DNA from: Euonymus europaeus
Taxonomy: Eukaryota > Streptophyta > Magnoliopsida > Celastrales > Celastraceae
Reading direction: 5' to 3'
Assembly: GCA_963580455.1 (NCBI GenBank)
Contig: OY756970.1
Span: forward strand, 15,314,001-15,378,000
Length of the DNA stretch: 64,000 nucleotides
Shown here: one piece after another, positions 1 to 13,400 of the stretch
How positions within the stretch are numbered: position 1 is the stretch's first letter
Layout: each line of letters begins with the position of its first letter
Notes under the pieces: model-generated
Database searches by the model: none
What the model saw: only the letters and a program-made list of their open reading frames with translations
Told to the model about the DNA's origin: nothing
Translations under genes and position numbers: made by a program

Positions 1-286
1 TATTTTTCGGACACATGAAATTTATTAAAACAATTTGAAATATTTATGAAACATTTTTAAGAAAAGACATAAACAATTTAAAAGGCAACCGACTAGGGAG
101 TTGTGGGGTGCCTAACACCTTCCCCACACTCAATAGACCCCCTTACCCATTTTTTCTGGTTCGCAGGCCTAACATTTAGTGTCCAATTGCACTATAATCA
201 ATTGGTGGCGACTCTTACATTTTCTTACATTTTTACAGACATTTTCTCAAATAGCGCCGGTACGCGTCGTGATTTCGGTTGCGACA
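1..286 (+). repeat. 3' end of a Tat/Ogre-like Ty3 LTR
   Basis: The stretch 96-230 carries wording typical of the 3' part of Tat/Ogre LTRs: GTTGTGGGGTGCCTAACACC, then CTTCCCCACAC, and later CAATTGGTGGCGACTC. It ends in GGTTGCGACA at 286. The same landmarks in the same order recur at 26366-26539, where a full LTR can be delimited, so the two are related copies. The left end lies outside the window. No coding region is visible. The family name is inferred from motif wording, not from a search. Confidence 0.6.
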
Positions 287-472
287 ATTTTTGATCAAGT
301 ATTCGTGGTACGGTTGTGTGGAAGTACTATCTAAAAGAAGTTCTGTCTAGGAAAGTGCGGTTATTTAATTGTGCGCCATTTTAAACGGAAGGCCCCCACT
401 CTTTCCTGGGAACTAATTTGGAGGTACTATTCACGGTACTGTTCACAAAGTACTTGATTGTGATAAAAAGCA

Positions 473-3400
473 ATGGCAGCGAAACATGAAATTGAGAAGT
501 TCAATGGGAGTAATTTCTCATTGTGGAAATTGAAGATTAAGGCTATCTTGAGAAAAGATAACTGTCTGGCGGCTATTGATAATAAGCCCACTGGAGTCAC
601 AGATGAAAAGTGGAGTGAAATGGATGGCACCGCAATTGCCAATCTTCATTTGGCATTATCTGATGGTGTACTTTCAAGTATAGAAGAAAAGAAAACTGCA
701 AAGGAAATCTGGGATCATCTCACCAAGCTGTATGAGGCGAAATCTCTCCACAACAAGATTTTTCTGAATGGGAAACTCTACACTCTTCGTATGATTGAAT
801 CTACTTCGGTGACAGAGCACATCAACTCATTGAATACTATGTTTTCTCAACTCACATCGTTGGGATATAAAGTAGAACCAGTTGAACGTGCGGAACTTCT
901 ACTCCAAAGTCTACCAGACTCATATGATCAACTCATCATCAACCTCACTAACAATGTTCTCACGGAATACCTAGTCTTTGATGATATTGCCGCTGCTATT
1001 TTGGAAGAAGAAAATAGGCGCAAAAACAAGGAGGACAGGTTGGCCGGTTCACATCAAGTTGAGGCTTTAACGATGGAAAGAGGGAGACCAATGGAACGTG
1101 GCTCAAGTGGGAGCCAAAATCATGGCAGGTCCAAATCAAGGAGCAAGAAGAATTTTAAATGCTACTTTTGTGGCAAGAAAGGACACCTGAAGAAGGATTG
1201 TTGGAAGAAGAAGAATGAAGAGAAGAACTCTCAAGGAAATGTGGCAAGTACCCCAGATGATGGTGAAATTTTATATATTGAAGCAATGCCGATCACAGAA
1301 GGTGAAAGGAACTTTAGTGATACCTGGATTATTGATTCAGGTGCTACATGGCACATGACCTCATGAAGAGAATGGTTTCATCAGTATAAACCAATCTCAG
1401 GAGGATCAGTGTTCATGGGTAATGATCACATCCTGAAGATTGTCGGCATTGGAACCATCAAACTAAAAATGTATGATGGGACTGTTTACACTATCAAGGA
1501 GGTGCGACATGTGGAGGGCCTGAGAAAGAATCTATTGTCTTTGGGACAAATAGATAGTCTCGGTTACAAGATCCAAACTCAAGATGGGATAATGAAAATT
1601 ATTCGGGGCGCACTTGTGGTTATGAAGGCAGAAAAGCTGAATTCAAATTTATACAAGCTAAAGGGAGAAACTATACTTGAAGCAGAAGCATCTGTTGTAT
1701 CAAGTAGTTCAAAAGATGAACCTGCAATGAAGTGGCATCTCAAACTCGGACATATGTCTGAACGAGGATTGAGAATTCTTTCCGAGAAGAATTTACTCTC
1801 TGGTCTTACAAAAGTGTCATTACCCTTTTGTGAGCATTGTGTTACAAGTAAGCAGAATAGATTGAAATTCAGTCTATCCAGTTCCAGAAGCAAGGATATT
1901 CTAGAACTAATTCAGTCTGATGTGTGGCAAGCACCGGTGATATCTCTGGGAGGAGCAAAATACTTTGTCTCATTTATAGATGATTATTCCAGAAGATGTT
2001 GGGTGTATCCCATCAAAAGGAAGATGGATGTGTTTCCAGTCTTCAAAATATTCAAAGCCCGGGTGGAACTTGAATTTGGTAAAAGAATCAAGTGTTTGAG
2101 GTCTGATAATGGAGGAGAATACACTGGCGATGAGTTTGATGTTTTCTGTAATAAAGAAGGCATCAAAAGACAGTTCACCACAGCATACACTCCTCAACAA
2201 AATGGAGTGGCAGAGCGGATGAACAAAACCTTGTTAGAAAGAACAAGGGCAATGTTGAGAACTGCAGGCCTAGCAAAAGGCTTCTGGGCAGAGGCAGTCA
2301 AAACCGCCTGTTATCTGATAAATCGGTCACCTTCGACTGCAATTGAATTGAAGACACCGATGGAGATGTGGACGGGTAAATCAGCTGATTATTCAAGACT
2401 CCATACATTTGGAAGTGTTGTGTATGTGATGTTCAATGCCCAAGAAAGAACGAAGTTGGATCCAAAATCCAGGAAATGTATATTCTTGGGGTATGCTGAT
2501 GGAGTTAAGGGGTATCGCCTATGGGATCCCACTGCCCATAAGGTTATTATCAGCAGGGATGTTATCTTTATAGAAGATAAACTCAAAGATAAAAGTGATG
2601 ATAGCACGGAAAAAGAAAATTCAGAGACTACAATAGTTCAGACGGAAAATAAGTCTGAGAATGAAGTTTCTTCTGAAGCAGCACCGGAACATGAGGTACA
2701 AGAACATGTTGAGTCCGAGACTCAAGTTGAGGCTCCTACCGAGGCTCCAGAAATTCGACGGTCAACTCGAGAGAAAAGACTGCCAGTTTGGCACTCAGAA
2801 TATGTTACGGAGTGCAATGTTGCATACTGTCTTTTAACGGAGGATGGAGAGCCATCAACTTTCCATGAAGATAGAAACAATTCAGATGCATCTCTATGGA
2901 TGACAGCAATGCAGGAGGAGATTGAAGCTCTCCATAAAAACAACACTTGGAATCTTGTACCATTGCCACGTGGAAGAAAATCCATTGGTAACAAATGGGT
3001 TTACAAGATCAAGCGAGATAGCAATGATCAGGTGGAGCGATATCGTGCTCGATTGGTGGTGAAAGGATATGCTCAGAAAGAAGGCATTGACTTCAACGAG
3101 ATATTTTCTCCGGTGGTTCGACTTACAACAGTCAGAGTAGTTCTGGCTATGTGTGCTACATTTGACTTACATTTGGAGTAGTTAGATGTTAAAACTGCAT
3201 TTCTTCATGGAGAACTTGAAGAAGAAATTTATATGCTTCAACCAGAAGGTTTTGCCGAAGAAGGCAAAGAGAACTTGGTTTGCAGGTTGAACAAATCTCT
3301 ATATGGTCTCAAACAGGCGCCGAGATGTTGGTATAAGAGATTTGATTCCTTCATTATAAGTCTTGGGTACAATAGACTGAGTTCAGACCATTGTACATAC

Positions 3401-4410
3401 TACAAAAGGTTTGAGGGAGATAATGACTTCATTATCTTGTTGTTGTACGTGGATGACATGTTGGTAGTAGGCCCCAACATAGATCGAGTCCAAGAATTAA
3501 AGGCACAGTTGGCTGGGGAATTTGATATGAAGGATCTAGGACCAGCAAACAAGATTCTAGGGATGCAAATTCACCGAGACAGAAATAGCAGAAAGATTTG
3601 GCTTTCACAAAAGAATTATTTGCAAAAGATCTTGCGGCGTTTCAACATGCAAGGTTGCAAGCAAGTTTCTACCCCACTTTCTGCTAATTTCAAGTTATCC
3701 TCAAGTATGTGTACTAGCAATGAAGCAGAGAGGATGGAGATGTCTCGAGTACCGTATGCATCAGCAGTGGGGAGTTTAATGTTCGCTATGATATGTACAA
3801 GACCAGACATTGCACAAGCAGTGGGAGTGGTTAGTCGATATATGGCGAATCCTGGTAAAGAGCATTGGAATACTGTGAAGAGGATTCTGAGATACATCAG
3901 AGGAACCTCAGATGCTGCATTATGTTACGGAGGATCCGAATTTACTGTCAGGGGTTATGTGGATTCAGATTTTGCGGGGGACCTTGATAAAAGGAAATCT
4001 ACTACAGGCTATGTGTTTACACTTGCAGGAGGAGCTGTAAGCTGGGTTTCAAAATTACAAACTGTTGTGGCTCTGTCTACAACAGAAGCAGAATATATGG
4101 CAGCTACACAAGCTTGCAAGGAAGCTATTTGGTTACAAAGGTTATTGGAGGAGCTCGGCACAAACAAAAGAAAATTATTTTGTTTTGTGACAGTCAGAGT
4201 GCCTTGCATATTGCAAGGAATCCGGCCTATCATTCAAGAACGAAGCACATAGGAGTTCAATATCACTTTGTTCGTGAAGTAGTGGAAGATGGAAGTGTGG
4301 ATATGCAAAAGATTCACACAGATGAAAACCTAGCAGATGTGATGACCAAGCCGATCACCACTGACAAGTTTCAATGGTGTAGATCCTCATATGGTCTAGC
4401 GGATACATAA
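473..4410 (+). pseudogene. copia gag-pol polyprotein with three lesions
   Basis: Gag starts MAAKHEIEKF at 473. It has a CCHC zinc knuckle (CYFCGKKGHLKKDC, about 1160-1200) and the protease motif DSGA near 1333. An in-frame TGA at 1364-1366 follows HMTS; the same frame resumes at once and runs through GAG-pre-integrase (WHLKLGH, about 1732), integrase (D in SDVW, D in SDNGGEY, E in NGVAERM) and RT. A TAG at 3179-3181 interrupts RT before LDVKTAFLHG. RT then continues with LYGLKQAP and the catalytic YVDDM (about 3446). RNase H (DSDFAGD, TEAEY) follows, and a one-base loss near 4157-4160 moves the last part to another frame, ending at 4410. The reading frame is otherwise well kept, so the copy is moderately young. 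Confidence 0.9.
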
Positions 4411-4488
4411 GCAAGCATGAAGGATCAGTGTAGAAAGAATGATGTGGAGACATGATAGACTCTCAATCAAGTCTCCAAGTGGGAGAAA

Positions 4489-4960
4489 TGTTGCACCAAG
4501 AAGAAAATTATCATTTCAACATTCAATATTCAACATTCAACATTCAACATTTTTAACAATGGTAGGTTGCCTAATTCTTGTAAATTACAAGATTGACATC
4601 ACTCTAAGCCTATATAAAGGCATGATCTCTCATTTGTAAGACACACCAAAAAAACACAAACAAGTGTTTGAGAGAGAAAGAGAGAGGTGAGAGTGAGGGA
4701 GAAAAAAGAGGTTTTGCGTTGAGAGGGTTTTAGTTTTTTCTCCTAGTTTCAAGAGAGAGTGTCATTGTTCTCTCCTTGTTAAATTAGAGAGAAGGTTGTA
4801 ATCATCTACTCCATAGTGAATTCTTCTATACTGGTCCGTGGTTTTTACCCTGTTCTTTAGGGGTTTTCCACGTAAAATCTGTGTGTCCAATTTCGCCTTT
4901 ATTATTTCAAGTTCATTGGAAGCTGCAATCCTGCTCGATCCGGACCGTCAATTTACAACA
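4489..4960 (+). repeat. 3' LTR of the copia element
   Basis: The LTR begins TGTTG directly after a purine tract (AAGTGGGAGAAA) and ends CAACA at 4956-4960, a 5-bp inverted terminal repeat, giving 472 bp. A TATA-like TATATAAAGG lies at 4611-4620, followed by a GA-rich transcribed stretch, as expected of an LTR promoter. The right end is inferred from the CAACA terminus because no 5' LTR is available for comparison. Confidence 0.7.
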
Positions 4961-6980
4961 AGCCAACACATGATGATGGGAAAAATAATTAATGGTTGCT
5001 TTATAGTATGTCAGGACTCACACATATTCATTCATTGCTTTCCATATTCATGTTTGAGTGTCCAGAAGTTATGCTATATCATTTTCCAAATAAATCATCC
5101 TCAGTGTAATTCCACCTTGATCTATGAGATCTTCGATAATCATGTACCTAAAGTCAAAGATGGTCAATGCTCAAGTCAGCTCTCAATTTCAAGCGATATA
5201 ATTTCAGTAATCAAAGAATTATCTCATACTTATTTTCCATGCTCGTATTTAATTTACAGTGCTACCTTGATGGTCATGGAGAAAAACTCCTTGATGGTCG
5301 TGGGAACCTACGCCATCTCATGAATCGTTGGATACGAGGTTTGAGATTCGCAATTCATTGTTACACACTCAACAGGATGTAGAGGTCTCCCACTGTGAAT
5401 AGGGGTCTCTTTCCTTTATTTTTCTTTCTTTTCACATATCTGTTGTCTGAAGCTTCTCGGTTGTTTCATTCACCACTGACGTTTCAGTACTCTAGTTGCC
5501 TCATTTCTAGTTTCTTTGGTAAGGCTCTTTCTTCATTTCTTTTCTCTCCCTTTTGTCCAAATCTATCACATGGGTTTGTTCACTGCGCATGTGAGCTTCG
5601 AGGCAACCCTCGAGGCTTGGGCTATTCAGTATGGGTTTCCACTCAAGTGTAAGCTTGGGCTCTCCTACAGTGGGGATTTGAAAGACGAATAGAAGGAGTT
5701 TCCCCTAATTCTCGTCATAGAGGGTTGAAAGAGGTTTTCTTTCTCTAGATTCTTCAAAAGTGCCTTGAGGATCTTCCAACTTGCTTCTCAACAATTAAGT
5801 TTTAATCTATTTTTGATTAGTGAATGGTGTAGACTACACAAATAGGGCACTCGGGATCGATCTTGAGCCAATTAACTTGGATAGGAATTGCTACGCTAAA
5901 AGGACCAACTCTAAGGAAAAATATCACCTATTATTTTGATAGAAATCCCAACCTCTTATCCATTGCTTGTCATCCTTATCAAAACATCGAGAAGAAGAGT
6001 TCTTCCATATCTGAGGCCGAGGTTGGGAGTTTGGCAATGATGAAGACCAAGAAAGAAGTCTTGATAAGATTATCCGTGGTCAAGGTTTTTGCTTCGATGC
6101 TTTAAAAGTTGCTGCTTTTTGTTTGGGTTGAGTGTAAGCACTCTCTCTTTTTTGCTAGGTGCTGCAGTTTGATTGAATTGTATTTTTGTTTCTTTGGTTA
6201 GGTTTGTGCTTTCTTCCCTTGTTGGCTAGGTTTGTTGATTCTCTTTCCCTTCTCTTCATAAGGTATTCCTCCGTCACAAGTGAGGCTTTTAATAAAATCC
6301 ATGAGATACCGTCATCTTTCAAAAAAAAAGGGTTCATTCCAGATCGACCATTTCTATTTGTAGTTTCTTTAGCTTAGGAGTCCCCGACCTATTCTGATCT
6401 TAGGTTGCTCCCTTACAAGTTCTAACTTCTCTTTGCGACAAATTTGAGCTGCGACCATGCCAAGTGCTCGTTGATTTTATAATTATAAGGGTGATGAGGA
6501 TATTAAGCCCTTTAGACAATCGACACCATTAATCCTTAGGTACAAGTCCCATGGCCATAAGTTCACCAACTTTCCACTTGGAGTTGATAGAGCTTGGGTT
6601 ACGAATTTTTTGGTCATTTTGATGTTGATTAGTGATGCACACTAGGCCGGGTTTTAGCAAGGTCACAATTTTACAAAGCAAAGTCACAAATGGTCCAATT
6701 CGGCAATTCCATTCATGATCAACTTGTTATCTCCTCCTGCAAATTGCAATGCAAGGCGAATTAACAAAATGTTCCTTGTTGAATACACTGTTTCATTCTG
6801 CTCTTATTCTGAATCAAAATGTGTGCTGACTTTGAATTTCTTTCTTTTGAGCAATAAAAGAAAGTAATCTGCATGAGCTATTAGAATTATATACACCAGT
6901 ACTTATGGTGAATCAATAAAAGTAAACAAACACTCAGTCAGGAAAGTCTCCATCACAGCTCATATTTATCGGCCAATAGG
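4961..6980. other. intergenic, no recognisable gene
   Basis: Only short open frames occur here (for example 5863-6105 and 5395-5652). None shows a recognisable domain, splice context or initiation context. The sequence looks like decayed repeat DNA, but I cannot assign a family. Confidence 0.5.
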
Positions 6981-7049
6981 ATTTAACTTATATCTTGATC
7001 ACAGGTCATGTTTACTAAGTTCATGTTTACAAAGCTCATGTCCAAGAAA

Positions 7050-7271
7050 AAAAATTAGTATCACTTGCCTCCCATCAGGTATGCTAAGTGTATCCAACCT
7101 ACGGGACATCTATTGCAACCACTCATGTGCTCTTACTGCATCTTTATCACTCTTAAAGCTAGAAGGTCTGGTCTTTCGTAGCTTATCTAACTCATCCAAC
7201 TCCCTTCCACCCTGCCTCGATGCTGTATCCTCCACTTGGGTCCCTAATGTTTGGCCTATTGCGAATCTCTA
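7050..7271 (-). pseudogene. Ty3/gypsy gag remnant
   Basis: Reading the minus strand from 7271 gives a mostly open frame containing LDKLRKTRPSSFK and then AVRAHEWLQ, a stop (TAG), and MSRRLDTLSIPDG. This resembles the start of the Ty3/gypsy gag domain, where a short PPTFKG-like motif is followed by a tryptophan-containing helix. The stop and the lack of any following pol show that it is only a fragment. It lies on the internal side of LTR-like sequence to its right, which fits one minus-strand element. Confidence 0.5.
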
Positions 7272-7639
7272 ATATGTAAGTAGTCTATGTCTTTACTAAC
7301 TATGGGAGAACGCTCACCATCTTCATCACATCCCTGAGCATCTATGGTTGCACCTCTAAAACTTGGGCAATTGGTGCTATAAGAGGAATTAAAAGACATA
7401 CCTGCGGAGCAATGAGTATAACCTCCACCTGTCTGTGTCTATCCTTAACTACAATATGATCATTACATCCATCAATTCTCTACACCCCTTCTAATCTCTA
7501 GTAACTAATTGACCCTGTCTTGGGATAACTCCCACAAACGGAACACTCATAATGTTTAGCTCAAGAAACATACCAGTGTTGATCTTCGATATCACATCCA
7601 CTCTTACGCTGGATGTATCTTATCATGAATTGATCATAA

Positions 7640-9700
7640 TCCCAACCCTATCTTGAATAACTGGGCCCCCACTAAGTCTCGTGTTACATATATATGTATC
7701 ACACAAATAACAAACATAAACTTAGCGACATAGGTTATATGAGGATTTATGGGATAAGAGTACATACCAAATTGGTTGGGGCTCGTAATGTGGCCTGGAG
7801 ACACAATAGCTATGATCCTGGGTCCATAAAAGACATAAACTTTGCTTCCATACCTAGTTGTCATGCTTCGATCCAAGAGCATAAGAGAAATAAATAATAC
7901 CACCATTACGACAATATTCACCCTAAAATAAAATACCCTACGACAAAAATTAGGCAACATCTCTCCATAAATTGAAAGATGTCACCCTGTAGACATAGAA
8001 ATAATCCAAAATCTAACTAGCATAGTAGAATAAATTCTAATTTATACATACATAGACCAAAGATCCTAAGAATCTCACAACTACACAAATAATAGTTGGC
8101 ATAGGAGTCGTGATCACATGAAGTCTCCCTATCGACCCATCCAAAATAACCATAGAATAAATCAATAAAAAATCTCATCATAAAGTTGACAATAAATAAA
8201 AATATCACATCATCGTTAATAAATAAGTAAACAATCTCATAATACTACTATAGTAATCCTACTCATTCCAAACCACTAGAGTCATGCCCCACCAATTTAT
8301 GGGACTTACATTTGACTCACATGAAAGGATAAAAATAGAGAATGAGTTGAATGCTCAGTAGGAATGAACAAAGAAATATGAAGTATGATAGTAACAATGA
8401 CGGAAGTTCAAGAAAATAAATGCAACATGTAATGAAAATATGCACTCGGTCCACCCCACCGAACCTCCAAAGTCACTTCCAATGACTAGTTGCCAAGCAT
8501 GAACTCATTATACGGTGAACAACTAATAAATCATGCCTACAAATCATTCTTTGGCATTTTCTAGAGCCAAAAGTCTTGGAACAAATTGATAAAAACTAGA
8601 GAAAAATCAATACACGTCGCTAGAGACAATAATCAAAAACCACCAACGACCCTCAATACGTACAAAACCACAACAATCACCCATACTCAGTTATCCATTA
8701 TGCCACTAACAATGCATATTTACACAAAATATATTACTCACCCATGTCATATTTTCATGAAAACTATTTACAAGTCAATTAAGCTTGACACGTTCAAGGG
8801 GTCAAATACATGTATGTATGTATATATAACTTAAATAAATTTCATTTAGTTTCTATGTACACATATATACATATGTGTGTATGGACACTAATCCACTCAC
8901 ATCTCGAAATTTCATATTCTATATTTTAACCCCTTTCTCCACAAATTTATATTCTATCATATTATTCAAGATTAAACATTCTAAACCCACCATTTATTAT
9001 TTTTTATGCCAACCCAATCTTAATTAGAAAGTTCTTACCTTGAACTTGTATTTATAAATCAAAACCCACACTTGAACTTAACATTACAACATAATTAAAG
9101 GCTAATTTGAGTTATTGAAGAAGAAAATACTCATTGAAATCAAAATCCGTTAAACCCTAGAAGTCTAGTACTAAAAATTTACCTCAATCCACTTTTATTG
9201 TAAGCAAATGGAGAAAGAGTGTGTAGGTTCATTTGAGAACTCTCGTCAGCTGGAAAATTGACTGAAGTTTTGCCAAAAAAAGAGAACTTATCGTGTGTGT
9301 TGTATTGGTGGATAAGTAAAACGTTCTTAAAATCTTTAACTACTCACATTAATAATATTGTCCGTTTATTTATTTCCAATGATTACATCAACCAACATGA
9401 CAATAACTTTTTTCTTTTCTGAATCAGCTTATTTAATGCTACTTAACCAAACAAAAAAGGACGTGTGATTTACTCCCTCATACGTTCTTAAAAAATATCC
9501 CTAAATAGTAAATACTAATTTACAATCGAAAATATAATTCAAATATACATATACATATTCAAAGTCCAAAGGGCAAAGTGGCACCGCAAAAAAACGTGAA
9601 AGAGTTTTTCTGGTCAATAATCAATTGACTGGGTTAAATTGCAATTTTCAATTCAAAGGGTAAACTTAGGAGGGCCTGACCTGTAATTTATTCTATACTC
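7640..9700 (-). repeat. degenerate Ty3-like LTR / leader region
   Basis: No gene is visible in this AT-rich block. On the minus strand it has wording common in Ty3/gypsy LTRs, including a stretch about a pause before 'ctactgagcattcaactcatt' (8345-8365 region, reverse complement) and a GGTTCGGTGGGGTGGACCGA motif near 8440-8470. Together with the gag remnant on its left it fits the 5' LTR side of a minus-strand element. The boundaries are not resolved and the assignment is inference. Confidence 0.3.
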
Positions 9701-9739
9701 GGGGGTATTTAAATTGTTTTTGGATGCTCAGCTAAGTCT

Positions 9740-10498
9740 AGAGAGTCAACTCAAGAGGCTTCTCTCCTTGTCGCCATATCGGGTTTGAAATCATCGGGAG
9801 CTCAAGAATGGGGTGGTTGGGTGAATAAGAGCGGAGCAGTCATTCGGGCCTTCCTTTTCCCTTCAAATATTTCAGAAATTTCCTCTCATCCACTGGTTGA
9901 CTTGGAAAAAAATTTGAGTGCTTGACAATGTCTTCTTCGTTTTCTCTTTATTCTCTATTGTTTACTGATGAGAGAAGGCCCAGCCTTTTCGTTTTCTTCT
10001 ACTTTACTTGTACAATTACTGTTGTGTTTGTGGACTTTCATTCTCCGTGTTCTCATTCTCGAAAAATTCCCTTCTCACTGCTCTTCCTGCCACTTTCAAT
10101 AACTAGTTTCAGGTCTCAATCAGCTCCGTATTTTCTTCTTCTCTCTCTTTTCATTTTCCTTCTCTTGTTTTGGGGGAAAAAAGATTGGAGGAATTTTGTT
10201 GGGCTTTGAAGATTCGTTCTTGCGATGTTTTGAGGAACGGATGGTTTAAGCTCATTTTGACGGATTTTACCTTTATGGGTTGTTGTAACAATTGTTTCTG
10301 CTTCATGGGTTTCTGATACTAATGGTTCTGCTTCACTAGTTGATCTGTTAATGGCTGTGTTTCTTTGTTTTCTGATAGCCATGGCTTAGCTTCATGTGCT
10401 ATTGATGGAGTTGTTTTGCTAATTGGTTATGGGAATATTTATGATTCAACGGTTGGTATAATAGTTGTTTTGTGTAGGCTAAAAAATTGAAAAGCCAG
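9740..10498 (+). promoter_or_regulatory. XLG upstream region and probable 5' UTR
   Basis: This pyrimidine-rich segment precedes the XLG start codon. A TTTTGTGTAG|GCT acceptor-like site at about 10478, just before the ATG at 10499, suggests a 5' UTR intron, which is common in plant genes. No TATA box or transcription start can be fixed from sequence. The 95-codon frame at 9922-10209 shows no domain and is probably within the UTR or intron. Confidence 0.4.
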
Positions 10499-13400
10499 AT
10501 GGCCCAGCTTTTGAGAAAGTTTTTTCCTGTTGGGCAATCAGTTCCCAAAGAAGAAGAAGAAGATGATCATGGTAACATAGAATATTCATTTGCTGTTGAG
10601 TACCTTGGCCCTCCAGTCACTTATGATATCCCCCAAGCTTTTCCAGTAAATGTTGAGAGAATCCCAATTGCTGCACCTGTTGTCTCAGCTTCTTTGTTGG
10701 ATGACTTATCATTGCCAGTTATCCAACCAATTGTAAAATCTAAACCATCGACCAAGAAATCATCACAGGAGCCAAATTTTTGCTCTGAGGCTACTGTTTT
10801 TCCCATCACGACTGAAGTTTCGAGTACAAATTGTGCACTTCATGGACCATCAGTTGCAATTGGTAGTTCAGATGCATTTGATAACGCAGATAGTGGCGAT
10901 CATCTGCCGGAGTTATGTAATGAAAATGAAAATCACGTGAGATTGAGTTTTTGCAATTGCGATGATAATCTGCGAGAAGTGTGTGGAAGGTCACATCTTG
11001 TAGAATCACGCAATAATGCTGCTGGATTTCAAGGCTACATGAATCCCAACAGTTGCGAACCCTCAGAATCAGGTTTAAGTTCTCATTCTGTTTCATCTGA
11101 GATTTTTTCTCTCAAAGGGGAGGATTATGATAATGAAACTGTTGACCCTCCTGGCCATGTCAAAGGACCTTCAATTGTAACTTTCCGGGATCCTGAGTTC
11201 AGGGATTTATCTCGTAAAGAATCTCATAATTCTGCAAGTGAAAGCATCGTTGTGATATGTGGGGTAGAAAGGATTGGAAAAAAAGGAACATGCTATCGGT
11301 GCTTGAAAGGAAACCGGCTTACTGAAAAAGAGATTTGCATTGTGTGCGGCTCAAAATATTGCTTCAATTGTGTGCTGAGGGCAATGGGGTCTATGCCAGA
11401 AGGAAGAAAATGTATTACTTGCATTGGGAAAAGAATTAATGAGGAAAATCGAAGGACCCTAGGGAAATGTTCTCGGATGCTCAAGCGGCTCCTTACGGAG
11501 ATGGAAGTCAAACAGAGAATGAAATCTGAGAGATTTTGTGAAGTAAATCAGCTACCACCAGAGTTTGTTTATGTGAACGACGAACCACTTAGTCAAGGAG
11601 GGCTGGTTTTATTGCAGACCTGCCCTAACCCACCAAAAAAGCTAAAACCAGGATACTATTGGTATGACAAAGTATCTGGCTTTTGGGGAAAGGTTAACAT
11701 CTGGCTTTATCTATGCATTCTTCCCTCCACCCTTCCCTTACTTCTGCACGGAATAAAGTTTGATTTTTGGTTTCAATTGAACAGGCAGGAGAGAAGCCTT
11801 GCCAGATTATTAGCTCTCAGCTGAATGTTGGTGGTCACCTGAAGAGAAATGCTAGCAATGGGGACACAAACATACTCATAAATAATCGGGAAATAACTAA
11901 AGCAGAGCTTTGGATGTTGAAGGTATTGTAGCAATGCGTTGTCATGTTTGTTTTAAATTTATAAGATTTTGAACATGGAGTATTTAGTGCCTTCTGTTAA
12001 CTTTTTGCAGGCGGCAGGAGTGCAATGTGAAGGAACAAATTCCTTTTGGTTGAATGATGATGGGTCCTACCTGGAAGAGGGGATGAATAATGTAAAGGGC
12101 CGAATATGGGGGAAGGTATATTTGCAGTAGTCATGTCCTGGCATACTTTTAGTACTGGTATCTTTATGAACTTCTATTAATGTGATGTTATTTGTACAGA
12201 CTGGAGTAAACCTAGTCTGTGCGGCCTTGTCTTTGCCAATTCCTCCAAGCTCTCGAAATCCTGGCAGAAAAAATGTTGATAAGGTTAGCCAAAACTGCCT
12301 TGAGCAGAAAATTCATGGGAAGCTTCTTCTGGTTGGTTATAGAAAATCTGGCACAAGTACCATATTTAAACAGGTGAGACAAATTTAGGGAACTTATGTT
12401 AGTGCTAATGCTAGATTGCTAGTCCTTACATCTTATTATTTTGTGTGGTTAATTGTCTGATGGGTTGATAATGTAATTTCATTTCACTTATGTCATTCCA
12501 TATCAGAGTTACTTCATACTTGATCCCTTCGCTCTTACAGTAGTTATGACATAATTCATGTAATAAGTGAACTTATAGCTGCTTCTTGTTTGGGGTACTC
12601 AGAATATGGATGCAAGTGAATGCTACTTAATATATTAAAGAGCTAAAATGTACAACATCATCTATGATATGGATGTTTCCATATCTCTATGTTGTTACCT
12701 ATGTACAAAAGTAACAGAACTACATATAAACATGCAGTCTTATCACTTATGTCAGAGTCACATTTTGATTGGAAAATAACTGCCGTGAACAAAATAATTG
12801 GGCCGCAAGTTTTAGGGATGCTCATACCCTCCTAGTTCATGTCAGAATTGCTGTTACCATTATATGGGAAAATGCTATGGCTTCCATAAGGGGCTTAGGG
12901 TTTAGGGTTGCTAACTTGATGGGGAACTCAATAATATCTGGGAACAATATAAATCACGGGGCCTTTTATCTAGAATTTTAAGTCATTTTATCAAGGTGTT
13001 CTTTTTGAGTAGGCCTTTTTTCCCCTTTATCATATTAAGAAGGTTCGATTAAAAAAATACTCAAATATTGCCATGCTAGGACAAGTCTCCATGCAACATG
13101 GGTATCGTTGACATCATCATAATCGAATCCTTTATCCCAAACAAGTTGGGGGAGAGACCTTGCATTGTCCTTCTTAGATTATTTACTGATAGGAGCCTTG
13201 CGCAGTTGGTTGACCCGCTTCTTTGTCAATGAAAGTAAGTCATATTGATGCAACCACACTGTTAAACATATCAATAGAAATAAAACACTAACTTCATGAT
13301 CGGTTTCCTTAACAGCTTTACTGTCATTTTTTGACCACCAATGCATAAATGACGTGGCCTTAAAAGAGATGGTTGCCCTATCACGGCTTACATTATGGCA

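Larger units (their letters stand above)
287..4960 (+). mobile_element. Ty1/copia retrotransposon lacking its 5' LTR
   Basis: The order is leader (287-472), gag-pol frame (473-4410), purine-rich tract (about 4475-4488) and 3' LTR (4489-4960). The domain order gag, protease, integrase, reverse transcriptase, RNase H is that of Ty1/copia, and the protein wording is close to Tnt1-like elements. No 5' LTR is present: the leader abuts the end of an unrelated Tat/Ogre-like LTR at 286/287, and no good primer-binding site is seen. The copy is therefore 5'-truncated or recombined. Two in-frame stops and one frameshift make it non-autonomous. Confidence 0.85.

Noticed and set aside
5395..5652. 85-codon frame with a hydrophobic start, possible secreted peptide
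   Set aside because: Low-complexity Phe/Leu/Ser run from T-rich DNA, no Cys pattern or mature-peptide motif, in decayed intergenic sequence.
12895..12910. Telomere-like TTAGGGTTTAGGG in an XLG intron
   Set aside because: Only about two units, inside an intron; this occurs by chance and in ordinary plant DNA.
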